The notes: a model not told the origin generated them from the sequence alone. Positions 46,110 through 59,846 are shown, counted from the first letter of the stretch. The stretch: DNA of 64,000 nucleotides from Cordia subcordata (GCA_028554755.1 JAPTOF010000001.1:38459501-38523500); one strand, 5' to 3'. A program made the numbers and translations.

Positions 46110-46460
46110 TATATATTTTTGGTCGAAAGGAGAGATTTCATTCACCAAACAAAGAACGAAAAAACAAAGACTTCAGCCAATTCCTTGTAGCTCAGAATCA
46201 TTATAAAACAGAACAGCTAATTTGCGAGGAACATCACTGCTCCAATCTAAAGGTACGTTGTAAGTCCTACAGGCTTTAGCCACCTAATCTGCCGCCTTGT
46301 TGGTATCACGGCGAACTAAGGAGTAGGAGACATCAGATAAAGCTTGGCGCACATAGCGAATGTTCGACAGTATGTTGGAGATTTCCACAGGGGGCTTCGA
46401 AGCCTTTGGTCAGGGAGTGAATGATAACTTTAGAATCTGATTCCACCATGGCATTTTGCC
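46110..46460 (-). pseudogene. LINE RNase H-like remnant
   Basis: On the - strand a frame reads about ISNILSNIRYVRQALSDVSY, SLVRRDTNKAAD, a stop, VAKACRTYNVPLDWSSDVPR and KLAVLFYNDS. This is the pattern of the C-terminal RNase H-like domain (RRDTNKAADxVAK) of plant non-LTR retrotransposons and related genes. The upstream part changes frame. Only this end is present, consistent with a 5'-truncated, dead insertion. Confidence 0.6.
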
Positions 46461-46477
46461 AATCCTGGGCCTTTGGG

Positions 46478-46540
46478 GGGGGGGGGGGTTGGGCGGGGCG
46501 GGGCGGGGGGCAGGGGTGTGGAGGGAAGGGGCGGCTTTGA
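46478..46540 (+). repeat. G-rich run
   Basis: A run of about 15 G leads into GGGCGGGGCGGGGCGGGGGG-type sequence, then GAGGGAAGGGGCGG. Four or more G-tracts could form a G-quadruplex on the + strand. Such a run is very unusual in this AT-rich region and is prone to sequencing error. Confidence 0.8.
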
Positions 46541-46700
46541 AAAACTAATTTTTTAATCTTCTCACTATTTATTTATTATTTTATTATTTTTTGTTATTCA
46601 AGAGGTCCAATCATGTATGTATTGGATCTTTTGAGGCAAATTATAGATCATTTAAGACAATTTTGATTGACCAATAAACATCAATTTCAATGCTCTTTTT

Positions 46701-46701
46701 C

Positions 46702-46745
<44 letters not shown>
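46701..46745. repeat. (TA)n microsatellite
   Basis: About 44 bp of uninterrupted TA. Confidence 0.85.
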
Positions 46746-46747
<2 letters not shown>

Positions 46748-48509
46748 CATTTTCATATCAGATCAATTAATGATGCTACAATACCATCGTGCTTGGCATT
46801 CATGAAGCTAGTATTAATAAAATACTCTAAAGCAAGTATGAGAATTACAAAAAAGTCATCCAATCAAAACCAAAAGTTGGGAGGGTTCCCATGGCAAATT
46901 ACTTGGTTCACCTTTCTATGTACATGCATTCACGAATTGCGAAGGAAATATAAGCAAGTTCACATGATATTTTACATGTGAATCACAAGTTCATATGTCC
47001 CATATTTATGTTAATCAAATAGCAACTTGGAATCTTATAATCAAAGCCAAGTTTTAGACATATTGCCAAGTGAAACTAAGAGAGACGAAGGAGCTTTTGC
47101 TTCTCTTTACTTTCTTGCTATTTTTCTTTCCCTTTTTCTCCTCTCCCCCACCCCCCCTCCCCCTAGTGATACAGAACTACCTCAATAAGATCGCATTAAA
47201 TTCATTTTAAAGTTCTAAATCTCCATAACATTTTTCAACACAAGTTTAAAGCTAAATAATATTTGTAGTGAGAGGATACATATCCAAATTAAAAACTTTT
47301 GACCATAACAAGTCGTAATCTAATTATTTCGTGTAACTTTTTGAGGCTACTTCCTTCCTTTCTTTCTTTCTTTAGTCTTGTTTTTGGGTGCACTAGGCAG
47401 GTACACGAGCATGGTTTGCTTGCTTCTCTACACAAGTAGTTCCTTGCCTTATGGATGATGACCCTTCAATTAGAACATTGAAATGGCAACTTTGCAGATC
47501 ATACATTATTTTCCATATATAATGTTAGTAGCTTGTCCGGATATCAAAAGATTTCTTTGTTAAGATGTCAAATTTATAGCACATTATTTAGCCTAAAAGA
47601 AAATATAATGTGTAACACACTATTAAAGTGGATCAACCAAACTTTTTCATGAAGGTTCAATTATGGATTTTGGTTCGAATATGCCTTGTTTAACAAATAT
47701 TGAGATCATATGACAAAATAAGATGTGTGTGATAGAATATAAGAAATATATCGAAAAAATTAATTTCATCCATTCAAATTAAGATGCTTTCGAATCAACT
47801 ATTCATCTCCATCGCCCAGAAGTCAAGAAAGCAATGTTTCTTACCCAAAAACTACGAATAAAGCTTCATTACGCTTGCGTGAGATGTGGACATTTAAATG
47901 ATCCTTTAGCCAACAAGCCCTCACTTTGCGAAATAATTAATAAACAATTATCATTTTTTTGTTGGTTCATTTACCACTTTCCGACATACATGATTAGTAC
48001 TTAAAATGTTGAAATTAAAAGAGAATGATTTTTGTTTCTCTCCTAAATTATTTTAACATGTTAATTAAATATCTAAAGTGAATCTAATTTTTTCTTTAAT
48101 CTCGCCCATGACGAAAACTTTATACACTAGATCTTTTTTTTTTTTTTCAAATTTTTCCTCATATTTTGAAATTGAAATTTTGCAGTTTCCTGTTTGGGTG
48201 TAGACCTTTTTGTTGAATGACTTGAACTAGCCTGTATACTTTTTTTTTTAATTTTTCTTTAAGAAAAAAGAAAAATTCCCTTAAATATAATACCTTGATT
48301 TTACTAAAGTTTTATGGCATAAAAAATTGGATAAAAATTAAAATTTTATTAAAAATTTAAAATTTGAGCAAAAACTCATAGAAAAAATTACATTCAACCC
48401 TCCAAGAATTCTGTGGTTTGAATAGACGAGCCAAAGTGCTCAAGGGACCTAAAATTTCAGATGAAATGTATGGGAACATTGAGGGCAACAAGACATGTCT
48501 TAAAGAATA

Positions 48510-48718
48510 CGAGTCACTTTGGATTGAACTTTTTTTTTTTACATTAAAAAATTATTTAAAAAAAACATAATTCTTTTACAATAAATATTTGAATTTGTTT
48601 TAGAAAAACTAAAACTCTGGAGAAAAACTTTCAATTTTTTATAAAAATTAAAAATTTCAACTAAAAAAAACTCTTTTAAAAAATTATATATAAAAAAGAC
48701 CAATCAAAATGAGCCCGA
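48510..48718. mobile_element. AT-rich MITE, copy D
   Basis: Opens GAGTCACTTTGGATTGAAC and closes GACCAATCAAAATGAGCCC, with internal ACAATAAATATTTGAATTTG and ACTAAAACTCTGG phrases as in the other copies. Confidence 0.65.
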
Positions 48719-49097
48719 CAAAATTCAAAGATTTATAAGTTTCGGCAGTTTAGTGGATGGTAAATAATCGTTGCCCTGTAATTATCATGGCGACATCGAT
48801 TTTCACCCATCACTAGGAAGTCAACAAGACAAAGAATAATGGGAAATAGGACTTCCTCATTTTATATTCTTTTCTAAGTTGTTATCCCGCAAACTACGAA
48901 TTGGGATATGGACATTTTAGTGATACTTAGTCTTGCTTCTCCTCAATTATTTGACAAAATATTTGACAAACGTTGTTATATATTAACTTTTCTTTTAATC
49001 ACTTATTTATTATTTTTTACGTGTATGATTAGTTGTTATGTCAAAATAGTTTTTCTTTTTTTTTTTGATCTCTTTTATTTTAAACATGCCCGATATT

Positions 49098-49134
<37 letters not shown>

Positions 49135-49599
49135 TATTCACCAGCCATCGATAAAAGATACAACACTAAATGATTTAAATTAAAAAATACAATTATTTTA
49201 CATTGAAGAATTTAAATTTTAAAATCACCATTAAATTCTTCAAATACTCTATTTGATGATTGGATAGACCAACTTTCCCTCTCCTTTATATTAATCATCA
49301 CTACAATCTGATTCGTCCTTTTGAAAATTATACTAGCCTATGCACCGATTAAACAATTATTATGATTGGAAAATCATCAATTCTATCGACCCAACAAATT
49401 ACTTGTTCTTGAACAACTAGTGACATACTTGAACTTCCAAGAATGGATTTGGATCCTTTCTCATATCAATAATATTATATGAGATATGCAACGATAATGA
49501 ATTGTTTGAATCAACACTTTAGGATAATTATATATAATTGTATAAATAATTTACCAATATAATACTAAATATTTCTCATAATACTAAGAGGATACTAAG

Positions 49600-49806
49600 G
49601 GCATGTTTGGATTGGTTATTTGAATATATATATATATATATATATATTATTTTCTAATCATATTATTTGGATTGAATTTCACAAAACACTGAAACTCTAA
49701 AAATAAATTTCAACTTCTTTCTAGAAGTTAGAATTTTTAACTTTTGAAAAAGTATTTTTTTCAAAAGTTATTAAAAAGCACTTGTAAAAAGAACCAATAC
49801 AAATGA
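49600..49806. mobile_element. AT-rich MITE, copy E, with a TA expansion
   Basis: Opens GGGCATGTTTGGATTGG and closes AGAACCAATACAAATGAG. A (TA)n tract of about 22 bp has grown within its left end. Confidence 0.65.
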
Positions 49807-51858
49807 GTTGTAAATGGTCTACATCATTGCCATAGACTTTGGTTAACAAGTTGTATAATGGATGCGGGATTAGAGAGTAGCTCAAGTAGTTCAGACCACC
49901 TCCCCCCAAGAATAATGACTTAAGTTCAAATTTCGTCAGAACGGGGATTGGGGTTGGAGTGGGAGTTTCCAAAAAAAAAAAAAGTTGTATAATGGATGCA
50001 TTGACAAAAGATGCATGAAAAATACAATGTTGGTCGAGGTGACTGGAACCAATGCTAGTAGAATTTTTAAGTTGAGTAGGTAATGATGCTTCGTAAGTGG
50101 ATAGGAGAGAGATAATAGATTGTCCTTAATTGCATCTTAACCCACGTTTAGAAAGGACAAATAATTTAAGTAATGTAATTAATGGCTAATTAATCTTCAA
50201 AGTTTAGATCTTAACAAAAGTTTTACTTCAACAACCCAATACCCTTATTAGAAGGCCATAATCTTTGTGTTAATTGGATTATCTACAAGGCTTAGATTGC
50301 AAGCTAGAAAGTACATTGACCAGTGTTTGTTTATTTTTAATGATTGTAATTTTTGTGATTAATAATACAAGTTTTTGCTTATTCAGCAAAAAAGGAAAAA
50401 AAAAGGGAATAGAAATGGCATTCCTTCATTTGGATAGTGAAAAATGAATAAGGGAAAAAAGAGTTTTATAATCTTTGTTTGAATTGGGGAGAGAAAGAAA
50501 GTGAAAGAATAATTTTAAAACATAGAGTTATTAAAATACACGAGCAGAAATGAGAGATATAAGGTAATATTTTTTAGTTACAATAAGGATATTTTGATCA
50601 TTTTTTGAATTATCATTATTTTTTCCTTTTTTTCTTCTTAATTAAAAATATAACATAAATAGCTTGACTAAAAGATTTTTAGAAACCTCCATTGCTTTTC
50701 ACTCATCGGAAAAATCAATTCAGAAAAGAGAATGAATCCTCTTCGTTTCCTTTCCTTTCCGTCCATTTTACTCCATTCAAACATAGTGTGGAAGCCAAAT
50801 TAATCTTCATTCTCCTACGTGCTTAAAGCTCGTATTAATAAAACAATGCTATGCATGTAGGTTTATATATGTTCACATCTTATAATGCTCTAAAAAATAT
50901 ACACTTATTGTACACCTTCAACCTTCTTTAAGAATTTATTAGATATGGAGTCTTTTTAGACATTATAATATAATTCTCATTGTTTTACCATTTTGTTAAG
51001 TTAGGGATTCTTTTGAATAAATTTGTAAAAATACTAAATATTATGTAATTTAAAATAATAAAACTAATTTGATTATGTTTTTAAAATATTGAGAATTAAT
51101 CTAAATATTTAAAAGAATAAAAAATAAATTATATTTACATAATAATGCTTGTTTCTGGGGATTATTAGGAGTGGTTGAAAGTATGACTCCTAAGAATAAA
51201 GTTTTGGATCCAAATTTCATAAAGGCGAGGTTAGATTGGGGTTGAGGAGATTTAATAATAATAATAATAATAATGTTAGGTTATATGCCTTAACTACTCT
51301 TCTAGAAATTATATTGCTATATCTTTTTTGGGTCAAAATATTATATTGCTACTTCGTGGGTCGGACTTGCAACTTGGAATTCGTTAAAGACCATCTCCGA
51401 GAAGTCTTCTAGAATAAACGTTGACTACAAAGCATTTGTCATCATCCATGAACCATATACACATGTAGGTCAAGCAACTAGTGTATTCTCAAGTAAAATT
51501 TACTCATTTTGTTTTGTAAAAGTCATACAAATTCTTTTATTATTTTAAAATTTACCATAATTTCAGAAATATTATAAATTATTTTATTTAATTTAAAATT
51601 AGTGCATATTCTCTTACTTAATTTTAAAATTAACACATATTTTATCTTTTTATTTAAACTCATAGAAATAAATGTACAATATTTTTTAAACCATAAAAAT
51701 ATCAAAAAATTTTAATATCATAGAGATTTTATATGACTTTTACAAATATTTTTTCGAAATATACACCCCCTCTCTCTCTCTCTCACACACACATATTATG
51801 GCAAAAATATTCTAGCCTAGTTCAGATCCCACTTTCTCATACTTTTCTTGGTTACAAA

Positions 51859-54800
51859 ATGATCATGCTTCAAGGTAAGCCCCCCTTGTTTGAACTTTGA
51901 AACTTTCTTCTGTCCCGCGTACGTGTTGCGTAATGGATTCTTTCTTTGAGAAATATATTACATCCTCCACATATATATATGTATGTATGTATGTGTTTTC
52001 CTCTCAGATGGCTATTCCAGATATATTCCACACATACTTGCTGGAGTTTCAGTTGCCCTCATATCTGCTGCTGCAACCATGCATCTTTTGCATAAAAGAG
52101 CCTCTAAACCCGTTAAAGATCATAACCACCTTGCTCCAGTTTTGGACAGGACCGAATCGGGCCGGGTCGGGCGGCTCGAGAGATTTTCCCATTACGTTGG
52201 TAATTCCATCCTACGCTTGTTTTTTCCGTTTTTCTTCTTTCATGTCCTTTAGGAGTATCCTTGGCCAACAATAAGATCTCGGATTGGGTAAACTCAGAAA
52301 TTAAGTTCGATCACAGTCGCTTGCTCTAGGTTGAGCGATCGAACTTACCTGATGGTTATGTTGTTAGTCCATCAAGGGTTTACTAGTTAGTGATCAGGCT
52401 CTGCAAAATGGGTTTCTTTTGTATAAAAGAATGGCATGATACCTTTTTCTTTTTATGCTTGCTGAGTCATACTTCGCTTGTATTGTATTCATTTTGGTGC
52501 AGCAAGGCAGTTGGGGTTCAAGGATGCAAGTGAATGTCCCCAGTTGTGCAAGTTGGCATATGAATACTTGAAGAAGAGCAAAGATTATGATGATAAGATC
52601 TATGAATATTTGGTCAATGAACCAAATGCTGAATCTTTGTATGTGAAATTGGAGGAGGAATTTGATAGATGCATTCTTGGTTACTTTGCATTTCATTGGA
52701 GTCAAGTTTCTGTTATGATAAGCCAGGTAAATACATACTTAAAATCTGAAAATTTTTGATTTAGAGTATTATTATATATCACTGATCAAGTAAATAAAAC
52801 ATTATTTGGAGAATGTAATCAAATGCAATTAAGATGGTGGTAAGCGTTGCAGGTGTTGGGCGAGGATTCCGATCAGAAAAAGCTCAAGGAGCTAGTGATG
52901 GCGGCCACTAGGTGAGAATATAATATATTTAATTTTATTATATATGCATTTTTTCGTCTTCATATATACATTGTTTGAAATTGATGCACGAGATAAAATA
53001 AAATGCTTAATGGACCAACAGAAAAGAGAATAACTTCAACATATATTATATATTCCTAATTATTTGGGTTGGCATCATTTTGTGGGGCTTGCATTATCTA
53101 TTTGGTTAGGCATTTGGTGTGTGTCAATTAATTAGGGCCACTAGGCTTGCAAGTGCGCGGCCTAATGAGTTTGTTGTGAACAAATAATAATTTAATTTAG
53201 CCTGATGTGATTGGGCATTTTGGCAAAAGGTTATGTAACTTCTAGCTTTCTCTTCTCTCTATCTCTTGGAAAAATCTTTGTGAAGTTGTCTAATCTTACT
53301 TTATTTGAAAATTATGTGTTAGGGTTTGTTTGGATTAATTCTTTTAGAAAAAATACATTTTTTGTAAACTCTATAAAAAAAGTTTAAATATAAATTTTTT
53401 TAAAAATAAAAAATTTTAATTTTTTTAAAAAATATTTTTTTAAGTTATTAAAAAATATTTTAAAAAAAAATCAATTTAAACGAGTCCTTAGTATTCAACT
53501 AATAATAATATTGTCCACGTATATTAACTATTATGGGTTTCAATTGAAAGATAAATTTTTACAGAAATACATAATATGTATTAAATATTTTTTAATAAAT
53601 ATGACTCGGCTTCATAAACGAAAATTTTATGTACCAGGCTATTGTTTGTTCAAGCCTTAGAATTTTCAATGTCTTTCAATATTGTCTATTTTCCTAAATG
53701 GTCAAAAGTCAAATCTGCCGGCCGGACGACCACAAAATTGTCACTTGGTAACGTGGCAACAACGACAGTAGGGGTTTGATGAGTGCAATAAAAGAGAAGA
53801 TATGCAAGAATCTAACACATTCAAGAAAGATGCAAACACAAAAATACATTTGTTGAAAAAGAATAAATAGCATATCACTTATTACATAAAAAATAAAAAA
53901 AAATAAGGTATATATGTTATAATCCGTTACCTGAAATATCAAAACCAACCTTGAGATATTTAAATGTCATTCACAGTGTTAATTTACCGATTGATCATTG
54001 AGGATCAATTGGAAGCCCTATTATATTTTAAAGTACTTTGAATTTATAGTAAATTTACTTTCATTTTTTATTGCAAAATTTATTTAAGCATCATTGATTT
54101 ATTAATGATTTTTGTTCTTAAAGTTACTTAATTATAACATAATTTTTAAAAATAAAAAATTTTAGGTTTGGCTTCCGCACCTTGTGAAGGGCCATTGGAT
54201 AGACTCTTTAACTATGTGGCTCCTTCATAGCCAAATCAAACTCGACACGTCGCCTGCGCATAATGCGCATTGAACTCTTATTTCTTTTCGTCCAATAATA
54301 AATGCTTGGCGGCTGTATAGTATAGTGCAAAACACTTTTGAAAAAGTGTTTGCACCTTACTCACATTCACATTTTTCCTTACGACTTTGAGTTTAAAAGT
54401 TAAATGAAGTAATCTAAAAACTACTTGTTATATATACTTTTGTATTTTGTCTAGTTAGTTAATTATGTCTTATATTTTAAGCTTATCATATATATTCCCT
54501 TTGTATTTTTCAAAAAAGTGGCATGTTACTCATTGTGATTTATCTTATTAACCATTAATTTCTTGTGATTTGTATAGTTAGCTAATTACTCTTTATATAT
54601 TCAAAATTACCATATTATTTTTTTGTACTTTTTAAAAGGTGGCGCAATCGCCTCTTTTTTTATTTTTATTTTTTGTGGAAATACAAAAGACATGACAAGT
54701 TTAAATATTGATAGATGCAAAATATGACGCATATGATACAGAATAAATTAATTTAAAGGAAAAACATTAAGGTAGGATATTATGTATCATCTTCTAAAAA

Positions 54801-55265
54801 GGCAAAAGGGATATTAAAACATGATAATCACTTAATTAAACAAATTACAAGAGATAACATGCATTTGATCAAATACATGCTCTCCTATTGTGTGGTTTCT
54901 TGTTACAATGTTAAAATTTTCGCAAATTGATCAAATAAATCAGCATGTGTGACTTTTGTGTGCTATTTTATTTGGATAAACTAGGAAGCAGAGATTTGAG
55001 AAGCTAACCAAGGACCTGAAAGTGACAAGGGTGTTTTCAACCCTGGTGGAGGAGATGAAAGCTATTGGCACAGTAGCAAACCGGGAGTCAAAATGTACGA
55101 ATGTGATGGTGCCAATGGCTCACAGTAAGAGGAGCCCAGTGTTGTTGTTCATGGGTGGTGGAATGGGCGCTGGCAAAAGCACTGTCCTCAAAGACATTCT
55201 CAAAGAGTAAAAACCTCTACATTCTTGTTCAAAAGCACTTTTTCTTAAAACTTTTTAAAAGAAAG

Positions 55266-55297
<32 letters not shown>

Positions 55298-57350
55298 ATA
55301 TGTTAAAGCCTTTTTTGCACCAGACCACACGATTAACGAATGAGGTGAGAGACATTGCTGCGTGGCCTAAACACCTCACTCGTGCGTCGTGAGCCTAATG
55401 ATCAGGTTTGGGGCTCAAGTAAGAATTTTCGGTAAAAAGTGAAACATAACTTCTTGTCTTTAAAAAAGAGAAAAAGGTCTTTGACAACCAAACTAGCATA
55501 CAATCTCCAATCAACCAGACGCAAAATGCCTGCTATCAGATTGAAATAACCTTTCAGTTTTCTTCCGAATTTATGAATTGCTTAATCGCAATGTACGAGG
55601 GAAGTTCTCGTTTTTTCAAGATTGATACTTATCTATAGCATAACTTTGAGCCTATGACAAGTTAGTTTTAAACTCTTTCCTGAGTTTGTAGTGGAGTTCT
55701 GACAGTAATTAGAACTAGTTTTACTAAATTGCTGATCATATAAGTAACTTAAAACTCCAAACTAAAGGGCTGAGTACTTTCCCATAGACTAGAAATGTTA
55801 AATACTTCGATATATATATATATATATATTTTTTTTTTTCAGTTTCTTTTTCTAGAAGGAGATCATCTTCTAATGCTAGTTGCTGACTAACAAAGGATGG
55901 TTGGACAATTTCTGCAGATCTTTCTGGGCAGAAGCGGCAGCAAATGCCGTGGTGGTGGAGGCAGACGCTTTCAAGGAGGCGGATGTTATATACAGAATTC
56001 TTAGCTCCAGGGGTAATCACCAAGACATGCTCCAAACTGCTGAATTGGTAAGAAAACGATTTTGTGAGAAATAAGTTAAGAATAAGTTGAATCTCAATCT
56101 CCTGGTGATCATCCGCATTAATCAGGCTGGAAAGATCACTTCATTTCGCATATCTTGAACTTTCGTGAATGTATTACTTTCTTTACTGCCCCAGAAGTAT
56201 GTAACACGACTAGCGTTTCTGTGAAACTAAAATTCGGCTTGGAACAGGTCCACCAATCTTCCACTGATGCTGCATCATCGCTTCTAGTGACAGCCCTGAA
56301 CGAAGGCCGCGATGTAATCATGGATGGTACATTGTCATGGGAACCTTTCGTTGAGCAGACGATTGCCATGGCAAGGAATGTCCACAAACACCGGTATCGT
56401 ATGGGAGTGGGGTACAAGGTTGCAGAGGATGGTACTGTCACCGAAGATTACTGGGAACAGGTGGAGGAGGAACCAGGAGAAGAAGCTAGAATCAGAAAAC
56501 CATACAGAATAGAAATGGTTGGAGTTGTTTGTGATCCTTATCTGGCTGTTGTTAGAGGTATCAGGTACAGTTTCTATCTTAACACTATTTCCATCTTCAT
56601 ATTTTTCAAAAAATTGTTTGAAGGCCTTATCATACTGTTTTATGCTGACATTATCTGCATAACTGATAGATTTCTTAGTCTGTTGTGGGGTTTAGGCTTC
56701 CAACCGGTAGTCAGGCCGGATGTCCGGCCCAATCCTACATTCCAGTTGAAAGTATTTTCCTTGTCACAAATCAGTAATCAGTTTCTGTTTTGATCATATG
56801 TAGGAGGGCTATTCAGGTGAGAAGAGCAGTAAAGGTGAAGCCACAACTAAAATCGCACAAGAGATTCGCGAATTCATTTCTGAGGTATTGTCAACTAGTT
56901 GACAACGCGAGGCTGTATTGTACAAACACATTAGTCGGCCCCCCAAAGGTAACATAAGCTTTGATTGGAAAAAAAATCGTTTCATTTCATATCACATGAA
57001 AAGAATTATTCATACATAACAAGGTTCTGTCATCATGTACCAGCCTGGAATTGTCATTTCAGTGTCTGTCTTTGTTGTTGAACAATTTTCTGATTGCTAA
57101 ATATTGTACGGTGCAGTTGATAGCATGGAAGGACGGAGAGAACAACCTCTTGATCGATCCGAATCAGATTGAATGCTTGGAGACCGTTAGCAGTTTGAAT
57201 GATGAAGCAGAGTCCATACATGAGCTTTATTCAGAACCAGAGCTGATGAGGCAGTCTGGTTCAATCTGGAATGACATTGTGTTGTCACCTTCAAGAACAA
57301 GTTTGCAAAAGCAATTAAAGACAATCATTGAGAGAATAGAAGCCCAGTGA
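51859..57350 (+). CDS. NADKc-like: Ca2+/calmodulin-dependent NAD kinase-like protein (zeta-toxin-fold kinase)
   Basis: Nine coding exons (51859-51874, 52008-52199, 52503-52726, 52853-52911, 54985-55206, 55918-56047, 56248-56564, 56804-56948, 57117-57350), all GT..AG, give 512 residues with no break. An N-terminal hydrophobic segment (about residues 13-31) is followed by a conserved helical region. Then comes a basic amphipathic stretch at about 164-190 (KQRFEKLTKDLKVTRVFSTL), at the place of the calmodulin-binding site of Arabidopsis NADKc. The P-loop GGGMGAGKST lies at about 221-230. Next are ANAVVVEADAFKEADVIYR and VIMDGTLSWEPFVEQTIAMA, typical of the zeta-toxin-like kinase fold. NADKc phosphorylates NAD to NADP when Ca2+/calmodulin binds, supporting NADPH for the immune oxidative burst. 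The tiny first exon (16 bp) is chosen because it joins in phase and opens at an ATG. The paralogue identity is inferred, not tested. Confidence 0.88.
53322..53490. mobile_element. AT-rich MITE, copy F, in NADKc-like intron 4
   Basis: Opens GGGTTTGTTTGGATTAATTC and closes AATCAATTTAAACGAGTCC. It is shorter and more diverged than the other copies. Confidence 0.55.
55266..55293. repeat. (TA)n microsatellite in NADKc-like intron 5
   Basis: About 28 bp of TA. A second short TA tract followed by poly-T lies near 55812-55838 in the same intron. Confidence 0.8.
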
Positions 57351-57411
57351 GAATGAAGAAAAATCCAAGTTTAAACCATTAGCAAGGTGACTTTCAACAT
57401 GTAATTCACTA

Positions 57412-57414
<3 letters not shown>

Positions 57415-57447
<33 letters not shown>
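57415..57447. repeat. (TA)n microsatellite after the NADKc-like stop
   Basis: About 33 bp of TA, 65 bp beyond the stop codon, probably within the 3' untranslated region. Confidence 0.8.
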
Positions 57448-57451
<4 letters not shown>

Positions 57452-58299
57452 CTAGAAGCAGCCAGATTATTTTTTTTCGACCGTGTACAGAAAACTGGAA
57501 CTGTCGATGCCCTGTTTACTTACAAAAGATTGTTTTCTCTTTTTTAACTCCAGTTTGCCAAGATAATTGGAGTTCCACTTTTCCACAGAAAACTCAAAAA
57601 TAGTTGCAAATGTATTTGCTAATTGAAAATGAATAATAGTTTTCTATACTATAAAACTAAAAGATGTATTTATTTGTTAAAGGTTTCCAATTAAGTCAAA
57701 TGAAAAATGGTATTAGGAAAGAATTTCACATAAAGAATAATGTAAAAGGCACTCACACCCCACTGGGGGTGGCTTACGTGTATTATATACAAGTGTATAA
57801 AGTTTAACTTTACAATAACGACCTTGGATTGGAATACAACATAATATACACAAATAAAACATACAGATTGGTAATGAAGGATGTGAGAAACAAAGAAAAT
57901 AAGAGAAGATAACTACTAGTATCTCGTCCTATATCTACATATATTATACAAAAAGTTAATGCCATCTTGATTTATACCACACGCCATCATTCTAAGTCCT
58001 CTCTTTCATCCATCTAGATATAACGTTCAAAAATCTTCTATTGCATTTTTCCTATGTCAAACAATTTTCTAATTTTACTTTTTCAATTTAAATATTTTAT
58101 TCAATTCCTAAAGATTTCTCATAAACAATTTAAATGTTTTATTCAATCACTGAAGCTCTCTCATAAACTAAAATTGATATTGAATACTCACTAAGAATTA
58201 AACTTTAAAAGACATATTATATTTCATCCTCGCATAATGTAAATATTTATCATCAATAATAAACAAAGTCACTAAAATACATATTTCTCCTGGCCCATA

Positions 58300-58840
58300 C
58301 ATTGCCCACGGTACACTCTAGTTAATTCCATGCTCAAGAATAGGAGGCGATAATAGAGCAAATTTGTCCGAGAGTACTTCACCACGAGTTGCCAAAGCAC
58401 TTTCTTGTCCTTCTACTTAAGGGGAAAAGAGAAGCACTTTTGCTATGGAGAAAGCGACGGGCTTCGGGTTCGGGGTCTCAGCTTTAACTCAGAAAAACAA
58501 CAAGAAAAGACTCCATAGGACAAATCCGGTGTCCATGCCAGACAGGCACACCAGTGGGCATTGGAAATTCCTTCATTACAAAGTAGCTTGCCGATAGACG
58601 AAGGGCCGAAGGATGGAACGTGCAAAGTGGATCGTGACTTGGCTTCTTTCACTCCTAAATCAGTTATCCATGGCATCATTAGGAGCACCTTCTTTTCGTG
58701 ATGGATTGATTACGTTTAATTACATTGAGCCACCTCCTGAACTGTACGAGTCAATTCTAGAATTTTACTTTGCGTATGGATTCTGTCAAATTCAAGTTTG
58801 GGACAGCGTCCCTGATGAAGATGTTGAGTGCTCAATATAA
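58300..58840. other. GC-richer island, origin unclear, possibly organellar
   Basis: The stretch 58430-58640 (for example GAAAGCGACGGGCTTCGGG and GATAGACGAAGGGCCGAAGG) has a composition like plant mitochondrial non-coding DNA and unlike its AT-rich neighbours. A 75-codon frame at 58613-58840 (ending FCQIQVWDSVPDEDVECSI) has no recognisable domain. I assign no gene. Confidence 0.3.
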
Positions 58841-59006
58841 ATGGGAGAAATAACAAGGTTAATTGGTAATCATGAGCAAGCGAGTGACGTGTTGTTAAAT
58901 ACATATTAGTACTTTAATATCTCATACTTTACAAGCCTCAATCTATTGAAGTCCTATTTTTGTGCCTTACTTCACTTTTCTCTGAACATCTAACAAACAT
59001 TGCATG

Positions 59007-59235
59007 ATCACATTCAAACACCAATTTCTTTTTTTTGGTCAAACAAACACCAATTATTATTGTTAGCTAGAATTCACTTAACTAATCTTCGAAACTAGAG
59101 AAGTTACCTGACAACCCTACATCACATTCAAACACCAATTTCTTTTTTTTGGTCAAACAAACACCAATTGTTATTGTTAGCTAGAATTCACTTAACTAAT
59201 CTTCGAAACTAGAGAAGTTGCCTGACAACCCTACT
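59007..59235. repeat. 114-bp tandem duplication
   Basis: Two copies beginning ATCACATTCAAACACCAATT start at 59007 and 59121 and both run to CCTGACAACCCTAC. They differ at only a few bases. Confidence 0.9.
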
Positions 59236-59846
59236 TTAGTAGGTTACTGTCACGTTCCTGAGCCCCGGCCCGTGAGCGAGACTGGTGTTGTAGGCATAAC
59301 TAATAATTATTTGGGTCTTAAATCAACTTACTCAAAATGGTTAGCCCAAGTTATTAGTTATATTAACTTCACCCACTTATAAACAAGTTACAAGTCATAA
59401 GTCACAAGTCACCCCACAAATCGATGTGAGATGTCACAGTTAAATTTAATATCAAATGAAAATAACAAATTTGAGCAATCCTAAATTCATATATAAAACT
59501 ATCTATGACCACAAGAAAGAAAGAAAATTTAAATTAATAACATAAATCCAATGACACAATTACTTTACTTGAGTAGAAAAAAAAATACTGGCCGAGGCAT
59601 GAATAACTAAATCACCAAATTAAGAAATCCAATGACCAAAAACAAAAATAATGACAAAAGAAAGTAAACTCCAAAATAATAGCAATATTTTTCGGTACAC
59701 GATGCTATTTGTGGTGACAAACACAACGTAAGTTGTTGCTAATTCACATTTTGATTAACAACTATAAATGGGGGCAGTAGCCAATGAGCAACTCATTCTT
59801 CATGCAAAAATAAAAGAGTTTCAAAAAGATTATCTGAAATTGAATA

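Larger units (their letters stand above)
46990..51850. other. Intergenic, AT-rich, with MITEs and TA tracts
   Basis: No frame with a recognisable domain or splice partner was found on either strand. It contains two MITE copies (listed), TA tracts near 49101-49130 and 49626-49647, and an AAT repeat near 51256. Confidence 0.45.

Noticed and set aside
54985..56564. Zeta toxin (toxin-antitoxin system) gene
   Set aside because: It is a nine-exon plant gene with an N-terminal anchor and a calmodulin-type segment. The zeta-toxin fold in this plant group serves NAD kinase, and no antitoxin partner exists.
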